Assembly: GCA_021159955.1 (NCBI GenBank)
Contig: JAGHDJ010000100.1
Coordinates: 1-6,247, forward strand
Direction: 5' to 3'
DNA: 6,247 nucleotides
DNA from: Dehalococcoidia bacterium
GTDB lineage: Bacteria; Chloroflexota; Dehalococcoidia; UBA2247
Positions 1 through 5,017 of the stretch are shown piece by piece. Both the position numbers and the translations under genes were made by a program. Numbering within the stretch: position 1 is the stretch's first letter; every line of letters begins with the position of its first letter. Under the pieces are notes generated by a model, which did no database searches, had not been told where the DNA came from, and worked only from the letters and a program-made list of their open reading frames with translations.

Positions 1-2
1 CT

Positions 3-572
3 CCCTCCCCCGACCCCACATCCCCTCCCACTCCCACCCCTTCGCCTGATCCTACAACTATGCCCAAGACAAAGACCTACAGCGCTCCTCCTCCTATGAC
101 TATCAACCCCAACAAGCACTACACCGCCACCATAGAAACAGAAAAGGGGAACATCGTGCTGGAACTGTTCGCCAAGGAAGCCCCAAAGACGGTTAATAAT
201 TTTGTTTTTCTCAGCCGCGATGGTTTTTATGACGGGTGCACTTTTCACCGGGTTATCCCTGGATTCATGGCACAGGGAGGAGACCCCACAGGAACCGGAA
301 TGGGAGGCCCTGGATATAGATTTGAGGATGAATTCAGTATACATGGGCACGGAGAGGGAGCCCTGTCTATGGCAAATGCGGGGGCAAACACCAACGGCAG
401 CCAGTTTTTTATTACTTACATACCAACACCCTTCCTGGACGGCAAACACTCAGTATTCGGACAGGTAATAGAGGGCATGGATGTCTTACGCTCCCTTACT
501 CCACGAGATCCCAGCCACGGGCCTACCTTCAAAGGAGACACCATCATCACAATAACAATCCGGGAAGACTAA
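3..572 (+). CDS. Cyclophilin-type peptidyl-prolyl cis-trans isomerase, 5' partial
   Basis: The gene encodes a cyclophilin-fold prolyl isomerase, which speeds cis-trans isomerisation of Xaa-Pro bonds. Numbering from the first Met (position 60, 170 residues), the domain spans about 20-168. Seen directly: the [15 protein letters not shown] signature at 62-76 with catalytic Arg64, the ALSMANAG block at 101-108, GSQFFI at 113-118, and [10 protein letters not shown] at 125-134 with His130. The position that is Trp in cyclosporin-sensitive cyclophilins is Phe125, as in E. coli cyclophilins. The frame is open without a stop from base 3 to the Met at 60 and encodes a Pro/Thr/Ser-rich stretch, and no Shine-Dalgarno precedes 60. 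I therefore infer that the real start lies left of the window. Such linkers usually follow a signal peptide or lipobox in extracytoplasmic cyclophilins, so an exported or lipoprotein form is likely but unseen. TAA stop at 570-572. Confidence 0.93.
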   Translation, partial: PSPDPTSPPTPTPSPDPTTMPKTKTYSAPPPMTINPNKHYTATIETEKGNIVLELFAKEAPKTVNNFVFLSRDGFYDGCTFHRVIPGFMAQGGDPTGTGMGGPGYRFEDEFSIHGHGEGALSMANAGANTNGSQFFITYIPTPFLDGKHSVFGQVIEGMDVLRSLTPRDPSHGPTFKGDTIITITIRED

Positions 573-643
573 TCCTCCGTATTTTCCGCCGCTTCCGCTC
601 ACATATGCCGGCTTTCCATCCATATACCAATTCACCTCTCTGA

Positions 644-672
644 TAGACGTGCACCACAGGTTGTGATAGAAT
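644..672 (+). promoter_or_regulatory. Predicted sigma70 promoter of corA
   Basis: A -35 box TAGACG (644-649, 4 of 6 consensus) is followed after 17 bp by a -10 box TAGAAT (667-672, 5 of 6). TG at 664-665, one base before the -10, makes it an extended -10. Transcription would start near 679, giving a leader of about 55 nt before corA. The rest of the 573-734 gap shows no gene and no convincing terminator for the isomerase gene. Confidence 0.4.
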
Positions 673-734
673 TACGACAGCATGCCCAGCTTAGGTGCAG
701 CTGAACTCGATACGCAAGGCTCAAGGATGGTGAA

Positions 735-1700
735 ATGAGTGCAAAATCCTCTCCCGCCGCAGAGCAGAATAATCTCCACATAGAAGTAGTAAAGCACAAA
801 GGGCTGACTTGGGTCAACGTCGAAAATCCCGCCCTTGCAGACATCGAATACCTATCACAGAACTACCCCTTCCACGTCCTGGACCTGGAAGATTGCTTCA
901 GTCACATCCAGCGCCCCAAGATAGACGAGTATGACGACTACATTTTCCTCGTTCTGCACTTCCCTCGTTTCCATAAAAGAACCCGCGTGATGACGCCCTG
1001 CCAGGTATCCCTGTTCACAGGCAAAGATTATCTAGTGAGCGTGCACTCGGGAGAACTCAAACCTCTGGCTAATCTCTTCAACGACTGCCAAATCAACGAG
1101 AGTGCCCGCGAGGAATATATGTCTCGCAGTTCGGGGCATCTCCTCTACACCATAATCGACAGACTGGTGGACTATTGCTTCCCCATACTCAACAAAATCA
1201 ACGAAAATCTGGAAAATATAGAAGACCGGGTATTCAATGAAGCCACCCCTCAAACAGTAAAGGAAACACTGTTGATCCGACGCAATATCATCGCCTTCCG
1301 CCGCATAATTCGTCCCCAGATAGAAATTCTAGACTCTCTGGAGTCGAAGCACTGGCAGTTCCTTAAGAAGGATAAAGATGAAGAGCTTGACATCTATTTT
1401 GGTAATATCGGCGACCATCTGGACAGAATCTGGGATTTGTTGAAGGATTACCGCGAAGTGGTAGATATTCTGAGCGATAGCAGTAACTGGCTGGCATCAC
1501 ACAGAATACAGGAAGTGATGCGCATTATGGCAATCCTCGCCACAGCCGTCAGCCCACTGGTGATAATAACAGGCATCTACGGGATGAACATACCGCTACC
1601 ATTAGAAGACAATACCCTCGGATTGCCCCTTCTCCTGGGCATTATGGTTGTCCTCCTGATTCTTACCATAACCTTCTTCCGCCGCCGTAAATGGCTTTAA
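735..1700 (+). CDS. corA: CorA-family magnesium/cobalt transport protein
   Basis: CorA proteins are homopentameric inner-membrane channels that take up Mg2+ (also Co2+, Ni2+) and are gated by Mg2+ bound to the cytosolic domain. The protein has 321 residues, the usual size. Residues 1-240 form the soluble alpha/beta domain and long charged helices. Transmembrane segment 1 is about 265-282 and ends in the diagnostic IYGMN (GMN at 283-285). A short periplasmic loop with acidic residues (LED, 290-292) follows, then transmembrane segment 2 (about 295-315) and a basic tail RRRKWL. The ATG at 735 is supported by AAGGA at 723-727, 7 nt upstream. The gene stands alone: it has its own predicted promoter and is convergent with yggS. 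GMN is the family signature; ion preference among Mg2+, Co2+ and Zn2+ cannot be decided here. Confidence 0.95.
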   Translation: MSAKSSPAAEQNNLHIEVVKHKGLTWVNVENPALADIEYLSQNYPFHVLDLEDCFSHIQRPKIDEYDDYIFLVLHFPRFHKRTRVMTPCQVSLFTGKDYLVSVHSGELKPLANLFNDCQINESAREEYMSRSSGHLLYTIIDRLVDYCFPILNKINENLENIEDRVFNEATPQTVKETLLIRRNIIAFRRIIRPQIEILDSLESKHWQFLKKDKDEELDIYFGNIGDHLDRIWDLLKDYREVVDILSDSSNWLASHRIQEVMRIMAILATAVSPLVIITGIYGMNIPLPLEDNTLGLPLLLGIMVVLLILTITFFRRRKWL

Positions 1701-1728
1701 AAACAGAGCCCTTGAGAGTCCAACTCCC

Positions 1729-2394
1729 TTAACCTTCCCGTTCACCAAATATCATGGTTCCCACCCTGATGATGTTTGCCCCCTCTTCCACGGCAACCTG
1801 ATAAGAATTACTCATTCCCATAGAAAGTGATTTCATCTCAACCCCGGGGATATCAAGTACCTTGATATGGTCATACAATTTCTTCGTTTCGATGAAGTAT
1901 GGCCTTGCTTCCTCAGGACTGCCAAAACGAGGGCCCATAGTCATAAGTCCCTTTATTCCAACATTTTCCAGGAGCGAAATACTCTTTATCAACTCTATGG
2001 CATCTTCGGGAAAGACACCAAACTTCTGCGCTTCCCGACCGCTGTTTATCTCTATCAGGATAGACATAACCTTGCCTCTCCTGCGGCAATGCTTGTCTAT
2101 CTCCTGTGCCAGAGACAAAGAATCCACGGTTTCAATCATATCAAACAGCTCCACCGCCCTCTTCACCTTGTTCTTCTGCAAATGACCAATGAAATGCATC
2201 TTTGCCCTGCCCCCTACTACCCCTGCTGCCTCTACTGCTTCCTGAATATAGTTCTCCCCGATTATCCCAACCCCCGCATCCAATGCACTAAGAACCTCAT
2301 CAGGAGTTCTCGTCTTGGCAGCAGCCACCAGCTCCACCCCGGGTGGTAATTCTTCCAGTAATTTACGAATGTTATCCCTTATCATCTCCAACAC
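1729..2394 (-). CDS. yggS: YggS/PLPBP-family pyridoxal 5'-phosphate homeostasis protein
   Basis: This is a PLP-binding protein of the YggS/PROSC family: a single TIM-barrel domain like the N-terminal half of alanine racemase, without known catalysis, that buffers free PLP in the cytosol. At 221 residues the length is typical. Motifs seen: VAAAKTR with the PLP Schiff-base lysine K27, GENYIQEA (46-53), HFIGHLQKNK (67-76), GLMTM (149-153), and the phosphate-binding SMGMSNSY (191-198) and RVGTMIFGER (210-219). The start is uncertain. GTG at 2394, TTG at 2391 and ATG at 2385 are all in frame after a TGA at 2406-2404. AGGAG at 2402-2398 lies only 3 nt from the GTG but 6 nt from the TTG, so TTG 2391 has the best spacing. 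The usual partners (proC, sepF, yggT) are absent. It diverges from the tRNA cluster and converges on corA. Confidence 0.94.
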   Translation of the reverse strand: MLEMIRDNIRKLLEELPPGVELVAAAKTRTPDEVLSALDAGVGIIGENYIQEAVEAAGVVGGRAKMHFIGHLQKNKVKRAVELFDMIETVDSLSLAQEIDKHCRRRGKVMSILIEINSGREAQKFGVFPEDAIELIKSISLLENVGIKGLMTMGPRFGSPEEARPYFIETKKLYDHIKVLDIPGVEMKSLSMGMSNSYQVAVEEGANIIRVGTMIFGEREG

Positions 2395-2410
2395 ACTCTC
2401 CTCTCAAACA

Positions 2411-2439
2411 AGTATATCCTTCAATCCACCAATAGTAAA
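2411..2439 (-). promoter_or_regulatory. Predicted promoter of yggS
   Basis: On the minus strand, TTTACT (2439-2434, 4 of 6) and TATACT (2416-2411, 5 of 6) are separated by 17 bp. Transcription would begin near 2404, just ahead of the AGGAG site of yggS, giving a very short leader. Plausible, but the -35 is weak. Confidence 0.35.
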
Positions 2440-2469
2440 TGGACAATAGAGAACAATGTTCATGGACAA
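2439..2469. repeat. Direct repeats flanking an odd palindrome in the yggS/tRNA divergent region
   Basis: Two identical octamers ATGGACAA (2439-2446 and 2462-2469), 23 bp apart start to start, flank a perfect 11-bp palindrome GAACAATGTTC (2451-2461). The cluster lies immediately upstream of the tRNA -35 box and at the -35 of yggS, so it could be a regulator site. No known regulator is assigned. The GAAC-N3-GTTC spacing does not fit the N4 of a Gram-positive LexA box. Confidence 0.35.
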
Positions 2470-2475
2470 CTCATC

Positions 2476-2505
2476 TTGACACCCTTCAGAAGCCCTGCTT
2501 ATAAT
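2476..2505 (+). promoter_or_regulatory. Consensus sigma70 promoter of the tRNA cluster
   Basis: A perfect TTGACA (2476-2481) and a perfect TATAAT (2500-2505) are separated by 18 bp. The predicted start near 2512 is only about 9 nt before tRNA-Ala, as expected for a strong stable-RNA promoter. It should drive at least Ala and Arg. Confidence 0.85.
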
Positions 2506-2520
2506 CTCCTGTGTCCTCGC

Positions 2521-2596
2521 GGGGATATAGCTCAGTTGGGAGAGCGCTGCGTTCGCATCGCAGAGGTTGGGGGTTCGAATCCCCCTATCTCCACCA
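2521..2596 (+). tRNA. tRNA-Ala (anticodon CGC)
   Basis: The 76-nt cloverleaf is complete. The acceptor stem GGGGATA pairs with TATCTCC and includes the G3-U70 wobble that marks alanine tRNAs. The D stem is GCTC/GAGC, the anticodon stem CTGCG/CGCAG is perfect with loop TTCGCAT (CGC at 2554-2556), and the T arm is GGGGG-TTCGAAT-CCCCC. The discriminator is A and CCA is encoded. It reads GCG codons and is the first gene of the cluster. Confidence 0.97.
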
Positions 2597-2616
2597 AAAA
2601 AGACAGCGGAATTTAT

Positions 2617-2693
2617 GCCCCTGTAGCTCAGATGGATAGAGCAACGGTTTCCTAAACCGTGTGTCGGGCGTTCGAATCGCCCCAGGGGTACCA
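2617..2693 (+). tRNA. tRNA-Arg (anticodon CCT)
   Basis: The 77-nt cloverleaf has D stem GCTC/GAGC, anticodon stem ACGGT/ACCGT with loop TTCCTAA (CCT at 2651-2653), and T arm GGGCG-TTCGAAT-CGCCC. Discriminator A and encoded CCA are present. The acceptor GCCCCTG pairs with CAGGGGT, so the terminal 1-72 pair is a G-U wobble rather than G-C. It reads AGG and lies 20 nt after tRNA-Ala, so it is probably co-transcribed. Confidence 0.96.
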
Positions 2694-2755
2694 TCTCTAA
2701 TCCATTCCTACACGAAAATTACCAACCGTTATGTACAGTGTCAGAACCGCCGTGG

Positions 2756-2784
2756 TTGATTTTCCCCTCTATTTCCCCTACAAT
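2756..2784 (+). promoter_or_regulatory. Predicted internal promoter upstream of tRNA-Trp
   Basis: TTGATT (2756-2761, 4 of 6) and TACAAT (2779-2784, 5 of 6) are separated by 17 bp within the 147-nt gap between tRNA-Arg and tRNA-Trp, the largest gap in the cluster. Transcription would start near 2791, giving a leader of about 50 nt. It may start a second unit of Trp to Leu(TAA). Confidence 0.5.
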
Positions 2785-2840
2785 ACCTTCGCAATCGAGC
2801 AGGAGGGTTAACTCCCCAACCAAAAAAGGGATTGACACTC

Positions 2841-2917
2841 AGGAGTGTAGCTCAGTCTGGTAGAGCAACGGTCTCCAAAACCGTCGGTCGGGGGTTCGAA
2901 TCCTCCCACTCCTGCCA
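2841..2917 (+). tRNA. tRNA-Trp (anticodon CCA)
   Basis: The 77-nt cloverleaf has acceptor AGGAGTG/CACTCCT fully paired, D stem GCTC/GAGC, anticodon stem ACGGT/ACCGT with loop CTCCAAA (CCA at 2875-2877), and a T arm with TTCGAAT and one G-U pair. The discriminator is G, as expected for tryptophan, and CCA is encoded. Its anticodon arm is nearly identical to that of the neighbouring tRNA-Arg. Confidence 0.97.
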
Positions 2918-2976
2918 GTTTTAATCTTGACAAGGGTCGAGGGGGAATAGAAAGAAATCCCCAGCAACGAATGCGA

Positions 2977-3063
2977 GCCGAGGTGGTGGAATCGGTAGAC
3001 ACGCTGTCTTGAGGGGGCAGTGAGCGCAAGCTCGTAGGAGTTCAAATCTCCTCCTCGGCACCA
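2977..3063 (+). tRNA. tRNA-Leu (anticodon GAG)
   Basis: Class II tRNA of 87 nt. The acceptor GCCGAGG/CCTCGGC is perfect. The anticodon stem CTGTC/GGCAG has one G-U pair and loop TTGAGGG (GAG at 3011-3013). The long variable arm is GAGC-GCAA-GCTC with a GNRA tetraloop, and the T arm is AGGAG-TTCAAAT-CTCCT. Discriminator A and encoded CCA are present. It reads CTC/CTT. Confidence 0.96.
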
Positions 3064-3082
3064 ATAGTGTATGTTGAAATAC

Positions 3083-3157
<75 letters not shown>

Positions 3158-3203
3158 ATAAAAATTCTACTCGAAGGGGCATTATACTTTCCAAGTGTAT
3201 CAG

Positions 3204-3279
3204 GGCGACGTGGCCAAGTGGTTAAGGCGGGGGTCTGCAAAATCCCTATTCGGCGGTTCGAATCCGCCCGTCGCCTCCA
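3204..3279 (+). tRNA. tRNA-Cys (anticodon GCA)
   Basis: The 76-nt cloverleaf has acceptor GGCGACG/CGTCGCC, anticodon stem GGGGT/ATCCC with one G-U pair and loop CTGCAAA (GCA at 3237-3239), T loop TTCGAAT, and encoded CCA. Discriminator U73 is the main identity element of cysteine tRNA. Confidence 0.96.
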
Positions 3280-3288
3280 ATAATTGAC

Positions 3289-3316
3289 GGCGAACCATAT
3301 TTACCCGCTGTTCGCC
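3289..3316 (+). other. Hairpin in the tRNA-Cys/tRNA-Leu spacer
   Basis: Perfect 7-bp inverted repeat: GGCGAAC (3289-3295) and GTTCGCC (3310-3316) with a 14-nt loop. No U-run follows, so it is not an intrinsic terminator. It could be a processing signal in a polycistronic tRNA precursor, or chance. Confidence 0.4.
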
Positions 3317-3334
3317 TCAAATCCAGCTCTTCGG

Positions 3335-3422
3335 GCCGGGGTGGCGGAATTGGCAGACGCGACGGACTTAAAATCCGTTGGGAGTTTATCCCTTGTGGGT
3401 TCGAGTCCCACCCTCGGCACCA
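3335..3422 (+). tRNA. tRNA-Leu (anticodon TAA)
   Basis: Class II tRNA of 88 nt. The acceptor GCCGGGG/CCTCGGC has one G-U pair. The anticodon stem ACGGA/TCCGT is perfect with loop CTTAAAA (TAA at 3369-3371). The variable arm is GGGA-GTTTA-TCCC and the T arm GTGGG-TTCGAGT-CCCAC. Discriminator A and encoded CCA are present. It reads TTA/TTG and is the last gene of the cluster; 3423-3468 after it shows no convincing terminator. Confidence 0.97.
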
Positions 3423-3468
3423 TCCTGGTACTTATATTCACCCGACAAAAGAACCGTCTCCCCCAGAC

Positions 3469-4041
3469 TTACTTCCCCTTCATAATTTCGTAGTTCCGCT
3501 TCGTCAGATAATTTCCCAGCAATACTGAAGTCACTATCACCAAGGGGAGAGAAACACACAATCTAATTATAGTGAACTTGAGACCCATATAAGATGCCTC
3601 GAATATCGTCATCGGGATTCTGCAAATTGCCGTAGCTCCCATATAGGTAAAGATAACGCTGAGTTTCGCCCCTTTGCTATACAGAGAATAGGCGACGGGA
3701 AAAACCACATACAGACCACCGACTACAGTGCCCGCAAGCAATATCCCCCACAGATAACCCTTGACACCAGACTCCTCACCAAAGTGCCTCTCAACCATTT
3801 CTTTCTTCACCCATACCTCAAATAACCCTATCAGAATAAAAGCGCAGGGCAGCACTTTGAGCATATCAAGGGAAAAAGAGCCGAAATTATAACTGATTTC
3901 CTTCCCTGGCTCAAATCCCACCATCCAGGAAACAATTAAAAAAACAGCATAACCCGATATGCCTGCTATCTTGATAATTTTGCTCCACTTCTTCTTCGTA
4001 TCCCGTTCGCCCTGACTGTTTTTACCCCTGTTTTTCTTCAT
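3469..4041 (-). CDS. Half-size permease, second subunit (DUF318/ArsP-like)
   Basis: Integral membrane protein of 190 residues with a basic cytosolic N-terminus (1-22, many Lys/Arg) and about five hydrophobic segments: 23-43, 58-79, 96-119, 127-147 and 156-177. I assign it to the DUF318/ArsP_1 permease family from its overall pattern and its resemblance to the upstream gene. FPxxxxLxxKG (114-124) and TIIR (157-160) recur in both proteins at identical spacing. The start is set at the ATG at 4041, whose A is shared with the TGA of the preceding gene (TGATG). GGGGAG at 4055-4050 lies 8 nt upstream. A longer reading of 211 residues would overlap the upstream gene and begins with an unlikely Cys/His-rich string. 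The arrangement implies translational coupling and 1:1 production of two halves of one transporter. Related full-length ArsP exports trivalent organoarsenicals; the substrate here is unknown. Confidence 0.8.
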   Translation of the reverse strand: MKKNRGKNSQGERDTKKKWSKIIKIAGISGYAVFLIVSWMVGFEPGKEISYNFGSFSLDMLKVLPCAFILIGLFEVWVKKEMVERHFGEESGVKGYLWGILLAGTVVGGLYVVFPVAYSLYSKGAKLSVIFTYMGATAICRIPMTIFEASYMGLKFTIIRLCVSLPLVIVTSVLLGNYLTKRNYEIMKGK

Positions 4042-4523
4042 CAGAAAAGCTCCCCGAAGGCGATGCCCGTTATCAGAGCAACAACAATGGCTATCGCAAA
4101 ACACGTAGCATTCCTGATTATGGTCACCCTCGCTCCGAAATACTCTTTTTCTATCGGGGAAGTGAGTATTCCCACTGTCATCAACGTAGTGGTGAAGGCC
4201 GACAGTACCATATACAGCACTCCCTTAGTCAAAAGAATGCCGCACAACGGGAACGCTATGAATCCCGGCATCAAAATTATGGAGCCGATGAGCGAAGCGA
4301 GCAGGAGAGCCTGAAAACTGCTGTCAGCGCCGAGATAACACGAAATGGCTTCATCCGGCACCAGGAAAAGGACGACAGAAACGAGAACGAGCATAGCTAC
4401 AAAGGCAGGCGCAATCTTTACGACCCTTTCGCGCGCTATCTCAAATGCCTTGCGGGTCTTCTCGCGATTCGCAATAACCGAAACAATTACCGCTATTCCG
4501 GTTACTATATATAAATAATTCAT
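4041..4523 (-). CDS. Half-size permease, first subunit (DUF318/ArsP-like)
   Basis: Membrane protein of 160 residues with about five hydrophobic segments: 1-18, 36-56, 71-98, 102-120 and 134-157. Distinctive blocks are GSIILMPGFIAFPLCGILL (80-98), AFTTTLMTVG (109-118), the acidic IEKEYFG (124-130) and TIIRN (134-138). This layout matches the short permeases of the DUF318/ArsP_1 group that occur as adjacent pairs in anaerobic prokaryotes (recalled family knowledge, not searched). Cysteines lie at 62, 94 and 141. The ATG at 4523 has no good Shine-Dalgarno, but its first bases overlap the TGA (4522-4520) of a tiny in-frame reading that follows arsR, so coupling is possible. It follows arsR by 80 bp and shares its stop codon with the start of the second half, which points to one arsR-permease operon. 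Confidence 0.82.
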   Translation of the reverse strand: MNYLYIVTGIAVIVSVIANREKTRKAFEIARERVVKIAPAFVAMLVLVSVVLFLVPDEAISCYLGADSSFQALLLASLIGSIILMPGFIAFPLCGILLTKGVLYMVLSAFTTTLMTVGILTSPIEKEYFGARVTIIRNATCFAIAIVVALITGIAFGELF

Positions 4524-4543
4524 TGCACTGTCTGTTTCTCTAC

Positions 4544-4567
4544 ATTGTCAGATGAGCTCATGACAAT
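4544..4567. promoter_or_regulatory. Inverted repeat between arsR and the permease genes
   Basis: Perfect 7-bp arms ATTGTCA (4544-4550) and TGACAAT (4561-4567) with a 10-bp spacer. The 8-bp palindrome TGAGCTCA (4553-4560) overlaps the spacer off-centre. It lies 21-44 bp upstream of the first permease. TTGTCA on the minus strand also resembles a -35, but no good -10 follows. It may be a second operator or an mRNA hairpin. Its sequence differs from the repeat ahead of arsR. Confidence 0.4.
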
Positions 4568-4583
4568 CAGTGATAACCACAAA

Positions 4584-4602
4584 CTCAAGCCTTTTCCTTG
4601 AG
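4584..4602 (-). other. Small hairpin just after arsR
   Basis: A 6-bp inverted repeat CTCAAG (4584-4589) and CTTGAG (4597-4602) with a 7-nt loop begins 2 nt after the arsR stop. On the minus strand it is followed by TTTGTGG, a poor U-tract, so at best it is a weak attenuator that lowers permease expression relative to arsR, or a stabilising 3' element. Confidence 0.3.
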
Positions 4603-4603
4603 C

Positions 4604-5017
4604 TCAGCTATGAGATTCCTCTCCTCCCTTATCACTCTGCCGCAGTTGTCCATCATCCTTCTGCATGTTCGGACAGTGTTTCTGCCATAATTTCTCTCCG
4701 TCCGCGTCTTGCACATTTAATGCCAGAGCCATGAGACCACGGTAACGCTCCAGAGCCTCCGGTTCAATAAAATAGTGCACACGACAACCACATCTGCGAC
4801 CCTTGACCAAACCCGCAGCCTTGAGCACTCGCAGGTGCTGAGAAACAGCGGATTGGGTTACCCCCAGAAAAGAGGCGAGGGCATTGACACAGAGAGCTTC
4901 ACGTCCATACTTATAGCAAAGCAACTTCACCAGCTTAAGTCTGGTTGAGTCGGCAAGGAGACTGAACACTGCCGCCTGCTCTTCAGTCTTTTCTTGAATA
5001 GAGTCTAAAATGTCCAT
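4604..5017 (-). CDS. ArsR/SmtB-family winged-helix transcriptional repressor
   Basis: Dimeric cytosolic repressor of 137 residues. LLADSTRLKLVKLL (20-33) is the family's N-terminal signature. Helices about 45-72 hold the helix-turn-helix with recognition helix VTQSAVSQHLRVLKAAGLV (53-71), and the wing is about 73-85. The classic ELCVCDL metal box is degenerate: REALCVNAL keeps only Cys43. Other possible ligands are Cys34, Cys76 and Cys78 (RRCGCRVHY in the wing), His81, and His114-Cys115 in the tail. The tail from about 105 is polar and longer than usual. The ATG at 5017 has no Shine-Dalgarno and lies about 20 nt after the predicted transcript start. A perfect inverted repeat covers the promoter and start codon, so autorepression with co-control of the downstream permease pair is the natural reading. 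The effector (As, Sb, other thiophilic metal, or a redox/sulfide signal) cannot be decided. Confidence 0.93.
   Translation of the reverse strand: MDILDSIQEKTEEQAAVFSLLADSTRLKLVKLLCYKYGREALCVNALASFLGVTQSAVSQHLRVLKAAGLVKGRRCGCRVHYFIEPEALERYRGLMALALNVQDADGEKLWQKHCPNMQKDDGQLRQSDKGGEESHS

Noticed and set aside
202..468. Second plus-strand open frame inside the isomerase gene
   Set aside because: It is a shadow of the cyclophilin gene, without Shine-Dalgarno or recognisable domain.
1701..1728. Terminator between corA and yggS
   Set aside because: Only a 4-bp stem (GAGT/ACTC) is possible. A TTTTT occurs farther along the minus strand but is not joined to a stem.
2404..2694. Minus-strand open frame with GRFERPT- and GIRTPN-like strings
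   Set aside because: It is the antisense of tRNA-Ala and tRNA-Arg. Such strings are a well-known false protein produced by reading tRNA T-arms backwards.
2832..2837. TTGACA 4 bp before tRNA-Trp
   Set aside because: It is too close to serve tRNA-Trp, and no -10 lies 15-19 bp downstream. The TTGATT/TACAAT pair at 2756-2784 is better placed.
2927..2953. TTGACA (2927-2932) with TAGAAA (2948-2953) as a promoter for tRNA-Leu(GAG)
   Set aside because: The -35 is perfect, but the -10 is only 4 of 6 at 15-bp spacing, and co-transcription from upstream explains the gene equally well.
2808..3045. Two overlapping minus-strand open frames with GGFEPPTDGF- and GRIRTPDRRF-like strings
   Set aside because: They are antisense to tRNA-Trp and tRNA-Leu(GAG), the same artefact class, with no Shine-Dalgarno or protein family.
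3183..3188. TATACT as a -10 box before tRNA-Cys
   Set aside because: No -35-like hexamer at 16-18 bp upstream.
3284..3493. Plus-strand open frame containing AELADATDLKSV
   Set aside because: This is tRNA-Leu(TAA) translated, a classic spurious annotation.
4042..4104. 21-residue N-terminal extension of the second permease (MFCDSHCCCSDNG...), which looks metal-binding
   Set aside because: It lies wholly inside the first permease gene, in another frame. The ATG at 4041 has a proper Shine-Dalgarno and a TGATG overlap, so the Cys/His run is a frame artefact.
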